Positions 26,764 through 35,760 of a stretch of DNA of 64,000 nt are shown here, in pieces (within the stretch, counting starts at the first letter, position 1; every line of letters starts with the position of its first letter). This stretch comes from Subtercola boreus. GTDB lineage: Bacteria; Actinomycetota; Actinomycetes; Actinomycetales; Microbacteriaceae. Location of the stretch: positions 1-64,000 of the forward strand of contig NZ_VFOO01000002.1 in assembly GCF_006716115.1 (NCBI RefSeq). The letters run 5' to 3'. The translations under genes and the position numbers were made by a program. The notes under the pieces are model-generated. The model saw nothing but the letters and a program-made list of their open reading frames with translations. It was not told the origin of the DNA and made no database searches.

Positions 26764-27726
26764 CTACGTGCCGTCCCCATCGCTCGGCTTTCGGATGGCG
26801 GGCAACACGACGGAGACTGTTGTGCCGTGTCCGGGGACCGATTCGATGCTGATCGAACCGTGATGGGCGACGCAGATTTGCCGGACGAGCGCCAGGCCGA
26901 GTCCGTGACCGGGCAGCGAACGGGATTCTTCTGCCCGCCAGAAGCGGTCGAAGACATGATTGAGGGTCTCAGGGGTCATCCCCGGCCCATGATCGCGGAT
27001 GGTGATCTGTATTTTGTCCCCACGAGCACCGACCTTGACCTCGATGGGTGTTCCGGTGTCGGCGAATTTGGTGGCGTTGTCGAGTACATTTCCGAGAGCC
27101 CGAATCAGGAGATGCTCCGAGCCGAGCACCGAATGTTGCACACCGCCCTCGATGCTGATCTGCGCGGCTGCAGCTGAGCTTCGGACGGCCTTCCGCGTGA
27201 CTTCGCTGATGTCGACCGGGGTAAAAGCTGACTGCAGTTCGGCTTCGCTCCCGCGGGTCAGCAGGAGAAGGTCTCCGGTGAGCGTGGTGAGATGTTCAAC
27301 CTCCTCCAAAGTTGTGACGATCGCTCTTTCGTACTCAAGGGGTGTGCGGGGCCGGCTGATCGCGAGTTCCAGCTCGCCCTGGATGATCGCAAGCGGGGTG
27401 CGGAACTCGTGAGAGGCGTCGTCGACGAATGCCTGCTGCTTCTCATAACTTCGGCGAACGGGAGCCAGCACCAGCCTGGCCATGATGTAGCTCATGACAG
27501 GAACGATGACCAGCAGTACGAGGTAGCAGACAACGATCGCCGTCCGGAGGGTGACGAAGCCCTGTTCGGCGGCGTCCACGGCTTCCGCCCCGTTGCCGGC
27601 AACAGTGTCGTAATCGAATGTCCCGGTGACGAAGAAATAGATTCCGAGCGCGAACGCACCGAACAGGAGCAACAGGATTGCGGTGAAGGCTGCGGTGAGT
27701 CGTCTGGTTGCCTGGCGGAAGATCAT
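26764..27726 (-). CDS. OmpR-partner sensor histidine kinase
   Basis: A 320-residue kinase with two membrane helices (about 10-32 and 63-88) and a short 30-residue outer loop, so it probably senses within the membrane or through a partner such as the ABC transporter of the same operon. HisKA motif AFVDDASHEFRTPLAIIQGELE, N box NVLDNATKFADTG, G1 DHGPGMTP, G2 PGHGLGLALV. It overlaps the regulator stop by 4 bases. The short-loop architecture resembles intramembrane-sensing kinases of cell-wall-antibiotic responses (inference). Confidence 0.9.
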   Translation of the reverse strand: MIFRQATRRLTAAFTAILLLLFGAFALGIYFFVTGTFDYDTVAGNGAEAVDAAEQGFVTLRTAIVVCYLVLLVIVPVMSYIMARLVLAPVRRSYEKQQAFVDDASHEFRTPLAIIQGELELAISRPRTPLEYERAIVTTLEEVEHLTTLTGDLLLLTRGSEAELQSAFTPVDISEVTRKAVRSSAAAAQISIEGGVQHSVLGSEHLLIRALGNVLDNATKFADTGTPIEVKVGARGDKIQITIRDHGPGMTPETLNHVFDRFWRAEESRSLPGHGLGLALVRQICVAHHGSISIESVPGHGTTVSVVLPAIRKPSDGDGT

Positions 27727-28403
27727 GCGCCCGGTTCGATCAGGTAGCCCATCCCGCGATGCGTGGTGATGAAGTCGGGTTCACCGTCGGCGTTCAGTTT
27801 TTGTCGAAGGTATCGGATGTAGGTCTGCACAACGTTGCTGTACCCCTCGTAGTTCTCGTCCCAGGCGTGATCGATCAGCTGGGTTGTGCTGACGATGCTG
27901 CCGGCGTTCCTCATCAAATATTCGAGGACGGCAAATTCCTTGCTGGTCAGGATGATGTCCCGGCCTGCTCTCGTCGCCGTCCGTGTAGCGGGGTCCAAGC
28001 TGACGTCTCGGACCGTGATGATGGGGTGATCTGCCTTCGGCGATCGCCGCAGCAGCGCACGTACTCTTGCGAGGAGTTCTTGGAGGTGGAACGGTTTGCT
28101 GAGGTAGTCGTCCGCGCCGGCATCCAGGCCTTGGACCCGGTTCTGCGGTGAGTCAAGCGCCGTCAGCATCAGGATCGGTACGTCGCTGTTGAAGGCGCGG
28201 AATCGGTGGCACAACGCCATTCCGCCGCCTGGAATTCCCGGAAGGAGAAGGTCGAGTACGACAAGGTCATACGAGCCCACCTCGAACGCCTGTTGCGCTG
28301 GACCGGTCGCGTGCGCCAGGTCGACGGCGTACCCGGCTTCAACGAACGCCCGTCGGATGAGGTCAGCGATCCGCAATTCGTCCTCTACTACCAGGATTCT
28401 CAT
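27723..28403 (-). CDS. OmpR-family response regulator of the envelope block
   Basis: A 226-residue regulator (MRILVVEDELRIADLI; Asp in YDLVVLDLLLPG; Lys in DYLSKPFHLQELLARV) with a winged-helix domain ending VQTYIRYLRQKL and ITTHRGMGYLIEPGA. I use ATG 28403; an in-frame GTG at 28424 lacks the usual start context. It is 42 bases after the anchored protein gene and likely in the ABC operon. It is the best candidate for binding the TCTCAY direct repeats seen before the neighbouring transcription units. Confidence 0.9.
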   Translation of the reverse strand: MRILVVEDELRIADLIRRAFVEAGYAVDLAHATGPAQQAFEVGSYDLVVLDLLLPGIPGGGMALCHRFRAFNSDVPILMLTALDSPQNRVQGLDAGADDYLSKPFHLQELLARVRALLRRSPKADHPIITVRDVSLDPATRTATRAGRDIILTSKEFAVLEYLMRNAGSIVSTTQLIDHAWDENYEGYSNVVQTYIRYLRQKLNADGEPDFITTHRGMGYLIEPGA

Positions 28404-28445
28404 ATCGCACCGTACCAGCAGCACGGAAACCCTGCGGTGGGAGCG

Positions 28446-29015
28446 TCAGTCACTTTTTTCGCCGTTGCCTGCGTCTTTCACGGCGGTGGCGTGCGCGGTG
28501 GCCGCGCCAGATGCGCTTACTTCGATCGAGAATTCCACTTTATTCTTTGAGCTCCGGTACAAGCTGAACATGTTTTCCGGATAGTGCCCGGGTCCGCTTT
28601 GGTTGTCGAAATTGATTGTCGTCGAGGCGCCAGGCATGAGCGGTGCTTCGTCGAGTTTCTGGTAGTACGACTCGGCGGCATTCGTGACAGTGTCCTTCAT
28701 CGTGTAGAACACCTCAAACCCTGTCAGAGCGGCAGTTCCAGTATTTTTGACCGTGATTTGAAGTCGATCGCTGATGGCCGCCTGCGTTTGTGGGTCGGTG
28801 TTGTCCTGGACTGCTGCAGTGACAATGGTGAGGCCGGGCGCGGTGCTGGTGTTCTGTATCGGGTTAGTGGTCACAGGTAGGACTGCGGCTGCGCCGGTCG
28901 GCTGGGATTGCGACGACGGAGCCGATGTGCCGGCAGTGGATACCTGCCAGAAAACGAGGCCGGCGATCACAGCTGCGGCAATGACGATGACAGGGATCAG
29001 TTTTTTGGGGTTCAT
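28446..29015 (-). CDS. Membrane-anchored extracytoplasmic protein in ABC operon
   Basis: A 189-residue protein with an N-terminal membrane anchor (KLIPVIVIAAAVIAGLVFW), a Ser/Pro/Ala linker and a beta-rich outer domain of about 120 residues (RLQITVKNTGTAALTGFEVFYTMKD, STTINFDNQSGPGHYPENMFSLYRS). The pattern of KNTG, FEVFYTM and polar beta strands suggests an immunoglobulin-like/CARDB-type fold, but no family was assigned. Overlap with the upstream permease (ATGA) ties it to the transporter, perhaps as its substrate-binding or sensor subunit. Confidence 0.75.
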   Translation of the reverse strand: MNPKKLIPVIVIAAAVIAGLVFWQVSTAGTSAPSSQSQPTGAAAVLPVTTNPIQNTSTAPGLTIVTAAVQDNTDPQTQAAISDRLQITVKNTGTAALTGFEVFYTMKDTVTNAAESYYQKLDEAPLMPGASTTINFDNQSGPGHYPENMFSLYRSSKNKVEFSIEVSASGAATAHATAVKDAGNGEKSD

Positions 29016-29983
29016 GATTCTTTCCGAAGGAGGGTTTTCTTTACGGTCGCTAATAGTGCGAAAGCAGTAGCACCGAGGAAGCCAAGGGTGAGGGTGATGG
29101 TGTTGGGCAGGAGCGCTAGCCAGACGTCGTTGAGTGGCTGTTGGTTGTATTGATCTTTGATTCCGAGGAACGCGAACGTGGTGCGTTCGTAGTGTTTAGT
29201 GATCGAGGAGATTTCGATTTGGTCCCGTACGGTTTCGAAGCCGGAGAAGTGTGCGGTGACCGCGATTTCGTCGGCCTTTCCGACTTGGAGGCTTTTGAAC
29301 AGGCCGCCGGGTACCTGATTGTCGGGATCCATGGTGTCGCCGATCTGGGGGATGACAAGAACGATGACCAGCCAGATGACGAGTGCTGCGATGAGTCCGG
29401 CGCTGAGTCTTCGGAGGATCGCGACAAGCCCCATGCTGAGGGCGCTCCAGAACATCAGGTACATCCAGGCATACAGGGCCGACAGTGCGAGCCGGCTGTA
29501 GTCCTCCGCGGTGAGAGAGGCGTTTCCGACGAGCAGAAGAGAGGCGACCATCACGGCGAAGACTGCCGCGGTGAGTGCACCCCAGATCGCGGCGAGTGCG
29601 ACGAGTTTGGCGCCGCTTATGGAGTATCGGGAGTGCGGGCGAGTGAAGACCAGCGGGATGGTTCCGCTGCCCTTGTCTTTGGCGATCATCTGGTAGCCGA
29701 GGATGATCGCGAAGAGGGCGCCGAGTAGCTCGAGGTACTCGATACTTCCGCGCAGCAGCTGCAGCGGGTAGAGCTGCGGTGCGGGCGGTATGGTCGTGCT
29801 GCCGGTCTTCGTCAGAGTGTCGAGGTAGAGCGTGTACTCACCCATCTTTGTGCGGAAGTCCAATGCAGCGATGACCACGGAGAGGAGCATGATTGCTGTA
29901 AGGAACCCGAGCAGCAGCATGAAGAAACGGTCCCGACGAATGTCGGTGAGCTCTTTGCCGAGAATATGCCGGAGGCTGTTCAT
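29012..29983 (-). CDS. ABC-2 type transporter permease (first)
   Basis: A 323-residue permease with six helices. It starts MNSLRHILGKELTDIRRDRFF, the amphipathic entry helix of ABC-2 exporters, followed by a large outer loop after helix 1 and YQMIAKDKGSGTIPLVFTRPHSR, the conserved segment before the helix cluster. Similar to NosY/BcrB-like permeases. It overlaps both neighbours by 4 bases and presumably forms a heteromeric channel with the next permease. Confidence 0.88.
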   Translation of the reverse strand: MNSLRHILGKELTDIRRDRFFMLLLGFLTAIMLLSVVIAALDFRTKMGEYTLYLDTLTKTGSTTIPPAPQLYPLQLLRGSIEYLELLGALFAIILGYQMIAKDKGSGTIPLVFTRPHSRYSISGAKLVALAAIWGALTAAVFAVMVASLLLVGNASLTAEDYSRLALSALYAWMYLMFWSALSMGLVAILRRLSAGLIAALVIWLVIVLVIPQIGDTMDPDNQVPGGLFKSLQVGKADEIAVTAHFSGFETVRDQIEISSITKHYERTTFAFLGIKDQYNQQPLNDVWLALLPNTITLTLGFLGATAFALLATVKKTLLRKES

Positions 29984-30876
29984 GTCAGGGTGCTCCTCAG
30001 AACAGTTCTCGGGGTCGCCAGCAGGGCTGCGATAGTCGTTACTGCGAAGAGGACGATCACGGCGAAACTCAATCCCGGTGATGCGTCCGATGAGTTCATG
30101 CCGAGAACGAACGAGCTTGCTGTTTTGAAGTGTTCCCCGATAGCCAACGGTCCGAGCGCAGCGTTCATGAGTTGAAAGAACCCGCCTTGGGAAGGTGGTG
30201 ATGCGACCGGGTTCAGCAGTGAAACGGGATGGGCTGCTGTTCCGAGTTGGGGGACGACGAAAACGAGTACCGCCCAGAACAAGATCGGGCCCAGTAACGC
30301 TGTTGCTTCAGTTCTGCTGCGCAGACCACTGATCATCCCAATGCTCAAAAAACCCATCAGGAATACCCACCCAGTGCTGTAAAACAGTGCGATCTGTGCA
30401 GCTTGTGTGGCGCTGAGAACGGTTCCAGTGATGGCGCTGATCGAGATCCAATTCGTGACGGCTGAGATGCTTAGGATCATCGCCAACCACACCCCCTGGC
30501 CGAGGAGTTTGCCCGTCAGGTATCCGATTGTCGAAACGGGTCGGCTGAGGACAAGATCGGCGGTGTTCGTTTTCCGATCGCGAAGCGATGCTTGAACACC
30601 AGCGACGGTCGCGAGAAGCGCGCCGATCAGGATGATGTAGATGACCGTATTGCTCATGTATCGGAGAGGTGACACACCCGTGAATGGGTTCGGGGCTTTG
30701 GTCAGCCCGTCGGTGAGGAGCTGGTTGTACACCGCGGTGACCGTTTGGTTCGTCAACCATCCGATCAGGCTTGACGCCGCGATCATTCCTAGGAAAACAA
30801 TCAGTAACGTGCGGGGGAGCCGGTCCCGCAGGGCGCTGAGCATCTCGTGCCGTCCGACGGCGAACATGCCGCTCAT
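29980..30876 (-). CDS. ABC-2 type transporter permease (second)
   Basis: A 298-residue permease, start MSGMFAVGRHEMLSALRDRLPRT, with six predicted helices and the conserved LRDRKTNTADLVLSRPVST segment. A paralogue of the downstream permease, overlapping it and the ATPase gene. Two permeases plus one ATPase is a common plan for antimicrobial-peptide exporters, though the substrate here is unknown. Confidence 0.88.
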   Translation of the reverse strand: MSGMFAVGRHEMLSALRDRLPRTLLIVFLGMIAASSLIGWLTNQTVTAVYNQLLTDGLTKAPNPFTGVSPLRYMSNTVIYIILIGALLATVAGVQASLRDRKTNTADLVLSRPVSTIGYLTGKLLGQGVWLAMILSISAVTNWISISAITGTVLSATQAAQIALFYSTGWVFLMGFLSIGMISGLRSRTEATALLGPILFWAVLVFVVPQLGTAAHPVSLLNPVASPPSQGGFFQLMNAALGPLAIGEHFKTASSFVLGMNSSDASPGLSFAVIVLFAVTTIAALLATPRTVLRSTLT

Positions 30877-31610
30877 TCGTCGCCCTGTGATCCGAGCGTG
30901 AGGTAGACCTGCTCGAGGGAGTCTTCACCAGGGAACGCTGTGACGGCATCGGCGAGGGACGCCTGGTAGACGAGGTGACCATTCCGGAGCACACCGATAG
31001 AGGTGCAGGTCTTTGTGACCTCAGACAGCAGGTGCGTGTTCATGAAGATCGTCATGCCGAGCTCGCGATTCATTCGCACGATCGTTTCGCGGAGAATCTT
31101 GACGCCTTGCGGGTCAAGACCGGATGTTGGTTCGTCGAGGAATAGCACCGACGGCTGGTGCAAGATCGCCTGCGCAATGCCAACGCGCTGCCGCATCCCT
31201 TTGCTGAAGGTGGAAAGCCGCTCGTCCTCGTGCCCAGTGAACTCCAGAAAATCGAGAGTGTCACTAATCCTCCGGTCCACGTTCATGACCCCAGAGAGAC
31301 GTCCGAAGAATCGAAGGTTCTCTCGCATCGTCAAGTTGTCGTACAGCCGCACATTCTCAGGGAGGTACCCGATCTTCGTCCGTACCGTGTGCGGTGCCGA
31401 CCTCACATCGATTCCCGCTACCGTGGCACTTCCCGACGTTGGTTCCAGAAGGGTGGTCAACAAGGTGACGGTGGTGGTTTTGCCGGCACCGTTGTGGCCG
31501 AGCAGTCCGAAGATCTCGCCCTGCTCCACCGAGAGGTCGAGACTGTTGACAGCAGTTTTCGGACCGTACTTCCGGGTGAGGGCCTGGGTGACAATAGCTG
31601 GGTTCGACAT
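30873..31610 (-). CDS. ABC transporter ATPase (CcmA/BcrA-like)
   Basis: A 245-residue ATPase with Walker A GHNGAGKTT, signature FSKGMRQRVGIAQAIL, Walker B VLFLDEPTSGLDP and switch His in MNTHLLSEV. The GLDP ending and KGM signature are typical of the drug/lantibiotic ABC-2 group. First gene of a six-gene minus-strand operon (ATPase, two permeases, anchored protein, regulator, kinase). A direct-repeat box lies only 24 bases before its start, so that site may block transcription or the promoter may overlap it. Confidence 0.92.
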   Translation of the reverse strand: MSNPAIVTQALTRKYGPKTAVNSLDLSVEQGEIFGLLGHNGAGKTTTVTLLTTLLEPTSGSATVAGIDVRSAPHTVRTKIGYLPENVRLYDNLTMRENLRFFGRLSGVMNVDRRISDTLDFLEFTGHEDERLSTFSKGMRQRVGIAQAILHQPSVLFLDEPTSGLDPQGVKILRETIVRMNRELGMTIFMNTHLLSEVTKTCTSIGVLRNGHLVYQASLADAVTAFPGEDSLEQVYLTLGSQGDE

Positions 31611-31633
31611 GCCTGCAAGGTATTCAGCGGCAA

Positions 31634-31650
31634 GTGAGATGACGGTGAGA
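31634..31650 (-). promoter_or_regulatory. Direct-repeat box upstream of ABC/two-component operon
   Basis: Coding strand TCTCAC-N5-TCTCAC, 24 bases before ATG 31610. It would give autoregulation of the operon that encodes the OmpR-type regulator. Confidence 0.55.
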
Positions 31651-31663
31651 GAGCCCCCACCGT

Positions 31664-31680
31664 TCTCACTTTCTTCTCAT
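31664..31680 (+). promoter_or_regulatory. Direct-repeat box upstream of esterase gene
   Basis: TCTCAC-N5-TCTCAT on the plus strand, 86 bases before ATG 31766. Facing the opposite way from its neighbour at 31634, it matches the orientation rule (coding strand) seen at all sites. Confidence 0.6.
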
Positions 31681-31765
31681 AGTCCGCGGCCTACTCTCGT
31701 CCACGCCCAACAACGCACCCGGAACGCCCCCGGGAGGCGGCAGGTGGCAGGAAGTCTTTAGGCCC

Positions 31766-33082
31766 ATGAATACTCCAACTGCGATGTTGAACCTCAACAT
31801 CCTCGATGGCCCTGTGGTGCTGGGGCTGTACATCCTCTCCGCGCTGAGCCTCTTTTTCGTCCTCAGCCGGCGTCCCCTGCGCGGATATCTGCGCCCAGCC
31901 GTCACCGGATTGCTCGGCGGTGTTCTCCTGGGGACCGCAATGAAATTGCTGCTCGTCGACGGCCTTAATCTCTTCGGAGGCCCCGTCTCTGAAACCGTCA
32001 CCGCGCTGTTCATTATCGGGTGCGGTGCGCTCGGGATGACCCTGAGCGGCCTGTACAAATCCCGGTGGCCGAGAAAGGCCGGAAGCCTCGGCGGGGCGCT
32101 AATCATCGCCCTCACCCTCACGCTCGCCATCAACGCGACGTATGGCCTGAACCCGACGGTCGCGGCGTTCTTGCACATCAACACAGACCCCGCAGCAGCT
32201 CTCGTCGCTGCAAACCCACCGGCTACTTCAGCGCAAACGCAGCCTCCTCTTTCTAGCTGGAGCCCACCGCCGGACATGCCAGCCCACGGCACAACCGGGC
32301 AGCTCGCCGACGCGAATGCAATCCCGAATCCGGCATCCGGGTTCCCCGCCCGAAACGCTGAAATCTACTATCCGCCAGCTGCGCTAGTGAAAAACCCGCC
32401 CGCTCTTCCTTTCCTGCTCATGATGATGGGGCAACCCGGCGACCCGACCGCAAAGAACATCGCAGCCGTCCTGGATCAAATAGCGGCCAACCATCACGGC
32501 CTCGCCCCCATCGTCATCGTCGCCGACCAGCTCAGCGACCCAACAAAAGACCCACTATGTCTTGACACCGCGCTCGGGAAAGCCGAAACCTACCTAATGA
32601 AAGACGTCACCAGCTGGGCGCGCAGCCACCTCAACATCTTGCCAAACCCGGCCGCCTGGACAATCGCCGGGTATTCAAACGGCGGCCAGTGCGCCAACTA
32701 CTTCGGCGCCAAATACCCCGCACTATGGGGCAACATCCTCGACGTGTCGGGCATTGAATACGCCGGCGCCGAACAAAGCACCACCGTCCTCAAACAGATT
32801 TTCGCCGGCAACCAGCAAGCCTATGACGCCGTGAAACCGGCACACATCATGGCAGCGACCCGTTACGCCGACAGCACTGCCATCTACACCGCTGGCGAGA
32901 AAGATGCTGCACTCGTTGACGTGCAGCAAAGAATGGCCCACGCTGCGAGCTCCGCCGGAATCACCACGCACTACGTCACCATCCCCGGCGCAGACCACGG
33001 CGTCACAGCCTTAGACGGGGGACTGACGGCCGGCTTCAAACTCCTCTACCCACGCCTAGGTCTCAGCACCTCCACGCCTTAA
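31766..33082 (+). CDS. Membrane-anchored esterase-D-type alpha/beta hydrolase
   Basis: A 438-residue protein with about four N-terminal membrane helices (residues 15-130) and an outer alpha/beta-hydrolase domain. The nucleophile elbow is visible as AGYSNGGQCA (GxSxGG), and the His lies in PGADHGV near the C-terminus; an acid is plausible in YTAGEKDAALVD. The anchored-esterase plan resembles actinobacterial esterases of the antigen-85/mycolyltransferase group, but the substrate is unknown. It is monocistronic and has a direct-repeat box upstream. Confidence 0.85.
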   Translation: MNTPTAMLNLNILDGPVVLGLYILSALSLFFVLSRRPLRGYLRPAVTGLLGGVLLGTAMKLLLVDGLNLFGGPVSETVTALFIIGCGALGMTLSGLYKSRWPRKAGSLGGALIIALTLTLAINATYGLNPTVAAFLHINTDPAAALVAANPPATSAQTQPPLSSWSPPPDMPAHGTTGQLADANAIPNPASGFPARNAEIYYPPAALVKNPPALPFLLMMMGQPGDPTAKNIAAVLDQIAANHHGLAPIVIVADQLSDPTKDPLCLDTALGKAETYLMKDVTSWARSHLNILPNPAAWTIAGYSNGGQCANYFGAKYPALWGNILDVSGIEYAGAEQSTTVLKQIFAGNQQAYDAVKPAHIMAATRYADSTAIYTAGEKDAALVDVQQRMAHAASSAGITTHYVTIPGADHGVTALDGGLTAGFKLLYPRLGLSTSTP

Positions 33083-33171
33083 AGGAAAAAGGTCCAAGGC
33101 CAACCCGGAACCCGCAGGCCGGTCGACGAACTGTTGCCGCCCCGCCGAGCCGAGTGAGCGCGCAGCGCTCG

Positions 33172-33640
33172 TTGTGCTCAACACCCCCACACTGCTCGCC
33201 GGGTTCCTGCACGAGCTACCCGGTGGACAACGGCAAAGAGTCGTCCGCACCCACGGTCACGCAGCGCAGGCACTGTGCCCGACGAACCTTTCAGCGCGCT
33301 CGGCACGGGGGCTACGGTCATCTCGACTCGACAGTCCGTCATTGACGCGCTCGAGCGCAGTGCGCTCACCCTGAACGTTTTCATACACGACCAAGAGGAG
33401 GCATTGCCGTTCGGTGACCAGATGGCCGTCATTGGTGGCGAAACGATCAGTGTCGGCGGGTCTATCCTCGGCCGTACTCAGGATCCGCCTGCCGGTATGG
33501 CTCAAATTCTTGGCGAGGCCGTTGTGTTCACCTGCCCAATTGAGGGGCGCCCGCTCGGCACTTGGACCCTGCTCCGCGACACAACCGCAGCGGCAAGGCC
33601 CCGTGGTAGGTGCCGTCACTCGCCGAACACGCTGTCAAGC
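33172..33640 (+). pseudogene. Remnant of FbpC-like iron ABC ATPase
   Basis: A decayed fragment. HELPGGQRQRVV at about 33210 matches the signature loop of the intact ATPase at 22035 (HELSGGQQQRV), and DEPFSALGTG (33282) matches its Walker B segment. HDQEEALPFGDQMAVI and then AQILGEAVVFTCPI follow in another frame. Frameshifts and missing Walker A region mean it cannot make a working ATPase. It is more diverged than a fresh duplicate and belongs to a second, lost importer operon whose other pieces lie at 41240-41730. Confidence 0.75.
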
Positions 33641-33800
33641 GCGACAGCTCGGTTCGCGAGGTGATCTCGTTCTGCAGGCCACCTGCCGAACCTCCCGGAC
33701 AGGCACGCCGCATTCGACAAGCAAGCCGGTCAGTTTTAATCGGATGCGACGTCCAAGGCGAGCCGGCCGAGGTGTGTCATGGTCTACCCGGCCTGATTCA

Positions 33801-33926
33801 CTAGCCGGCGGTCTCGCGGCGTCTGATGATCCTGCCCAGTCCGATCGCGACCGGCAACGAGATCGCCGACCAGAGCGCGATGGCGGCAGCGCCCCCTTGA
33901 ATGATGTCCAGTAGCCGGTCGGTCAT
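33801..33926 (-). CDS. 41-residue single-span membrane protein
   Basis: A short frame from ATG 33926 to TAG 33801: an N-terminal polar part (MTDRLLDIIQGG), one hydrophobic helix (AAAIALWSAISLPVAIGLG) and a basic tail IIRRRETAG. GGAAGAGGGC lies about eight bases upstream as a ribosome site. The positive-inside tail and clean helix make this a likely real gene in an otherwise decayed stretch. No family was recognised; such peptides are sometimes toxins of type I systems or regulators of membrane complexes (inference only). Confidence 0.55.
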   Translation of the reverse strand: MTDRLLDIIQGGAAAIALWSAISLPVAIGLGRIIRRRETAG

Positions 33927-34063
33927 GGTGTGCCCTCTTCCTATCCACCCGTAACGCTATGTAATGCGAACGTCAGGCGCGTCGGCCAAAGGGACGACGT
34001 TCGCTGTACACCTTTGTGGGGATGCGCCGCAGTTCGATGAGTCTGCTGAGAACTCGCTGCCGC

Positions 34064-34080
34064 TCTCACGGTGGCCTCAG
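34064..34080 (+). promoter_or_regulatory. Divergent direct-repeat box upstream of htrA-like gene
   Basis: TCTCAC-N5-CCTCAG on the coding strand, 53 bases before ATG 34134. The second half differs at two positions, so this is the weakest member of the set. Confidence 0.4.
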
Positions 34081-34133
34081 TGAGGAGTTCATACCCTGTA
34101 CCACGCTCTCCACACTCGACGAACGGAAGACCC

Positions 34134-35378
34134 ATGGACACCCCACCCTCAGAGCAACCCGTTTTCGGACCGCAGTTGCGTCCCGAAGCGTCACCGGTTT
34201 CATCGCCGCCGCTCATGGAATCACGTGTCGCCCAGGCCAACTCGCCGCAGCGACGGCTGACCCTTCTCGGGTGTCTCGCACTCGGAGCCGTGCTGGCCGG
34301 AGGGGGAGCTGCTGGGCTGACCGTATCCGCGCTCGGACCAGCCACTGGAACGCAGACGATCGCGAACCCGCAGACGATCACCATCTCCGGGTCGGGTACG
34401 GCCAATGCAATAGCCGCGATTGCTGCGAAGGCCATGCCGAGCGTAATGACCATCTCTGTGACAGACGGGGCTGGCACGTCAGGCACCGGATCCGGGGTTG
34501 TATTGTCGCCTGCGGGCCTGGTCCTGACGAACACCCACGTGGTGACCCTCGATGGTGCGACCGGCACCCCGGTCGTCTCGGCAATAGCGGCAAATGGCAA
34601 GAAGTACTCCGCCGAAATCGTCGGCACAGATCCGGTCGCCGACTTAGCAGTAATCAGACTCGCAGGTGCCAGCGGACTGACGCCGCTAGCGTTCGGTGAT
34701 TCCTCAACCCTTCAAGTCGGGGAACCAGCCACGGCGATCGGTGCACCGCTTGGCCTGTCGGGCACCGTCACCACAGGGATTGTGAGCGCACTTGACCGAA
34801 GCATCACGGTGCCCAGCTCCGCAGCACCAAAACCGGGCATTGCGGCCGCGCAAGGAATGTCCGCGACGAGCGTACTCGCAGTCATACAGACCGACGCCGC
34901 CATCAACCCCGGAAATTCTGGCGGGCCGCTCCTGAATGCTGCCGGAAAGCTGATCGGCATTAATGTCGCCATCGCGTCAGCTGGGGCAAGCTCCTCACCG
35001 ACCGGATCGGCAGGCAATATCGGGGTGGGATTTTCGATCCCAGCGAACGAGGCTCGGCGAGTGGCAAATGAAATCATCGCGTCAGGTTCTGCAACGCACG
35101 GACTACTCGGCGTTTCCGTAGGCACGACACCACCAACGGCATCGTCTTCCGCCGCAGGAGCTCCTCTCGCCGCGATAGCTGCAGGAGGTCCCGCCGAAAT
35201 GGCAGGTCTTGTCGTCGGCGATATCGTTACTGCAGTCGGAAGCACAAAGGTCGCTTCGGCGTCAGACCTGACGGCCGAGATCCGGGCGTTACCAGCCGGC
35301 GCCACCGTGGCTGTCACCTATGTGAGGGCTGCTGCCACCGCTCAGACAACCGTCACGTTGGCGGCATTCGCAGGGTAG
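34134..35378 (+). CDS. HtrA/DegP-like membrane-anchored serine protease with PDZ domain
   Basis: A 414-residue protein: cytoplasmic leader, one anchor helix (about 43-66), trypsin-like domain and C-terminal PDZ (about 320-414). The catalytic triad is visible as His in LTNTHVV, Asp in PVADLAVIRL and Ser in NPGNSGGPLL. ATG 34134 was chosen over an earlier GTG at 34071 because the residues before it do not look like protein and GGAAG precedes it. HtrA proteases remove damaged exported proteins or process envelope regulators, which fits the surrounding cell-wall genes. Confidence 0.92.
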   Translation: MDTPPSEQPVFGPQLRPEASPVSSPPLMESRVAQANSPQRRLTLLGCLALGAVLAGGGAAGLTVSALGPATGTQTIANPQTITISGSGTANAIAAIAAKAMPSVMTISVTDGAGTSGTGSGVVLSPAGLVLTNTHVVTLDGATGTPVVSAIAANGKKYSAEIVGTDPVADLAVIRLAGASGLTPLAFGDSSTLQVGEPATAIGAPLGLSGTVTTGIVSALDRSITVPSSAAPKPGIAAAQGMSATSVLAVIQTDAAINPGNSGGPLLNAAGKLIGINVAIASAGASSSPTGSAGNIGVGFSIPANEARRVANEIIASGSATHGLLGVSVGTTPPTASSSAAGAPLAAIAAGGPAEMAGLVVGDIVTAVGSTKVASASDLTAEIRALPAGATVAVTYVRAAATAQTTVTLAAFAG

Positions 35379-35760
35379 CTAGGGCTGCCCCGGACATCGG
35401 GGACAAGACGGGGGCTTGATAAGGAGCGTCTCCGAAAGCCCATGAGGGACGAACCGTGATTGCCTGCTACAGAGGATGCATGCCCCGCTTCACGGCTTGT
35501 CTCGGTTCACCGAAGAATGGCGTGCCGTCCCAGTCGTCTACTTCTCGCGACTCGCAGCGCGTCGTGAACGAGCTGTCGCGGAACGGCGAATCGATTGGTC
35601 CGCCGCGGCTGTGTCATGGAGTTGGCGCGGCTGTTTGCGGCACCTTGATTGCAGACCAACAGGACGGCACGTGTCGTGCCCGACTTTCAACTCGCCGGTT
35701 GATCATGACGCCTTAATCGAGGTCAGTGATGGGGTTACGGGTAGACCTGCCACCACTCTG
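35379..35760. other. Intergenic region, no recognisable gene
   Basis: About 380 bases. Open frames (35456-35716, and the first part of 35476-36069) show no known motif and look like random high-GC frames or decayed coding sequence. No hairpin with a T-tract was seen. Confidence 0.45.
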
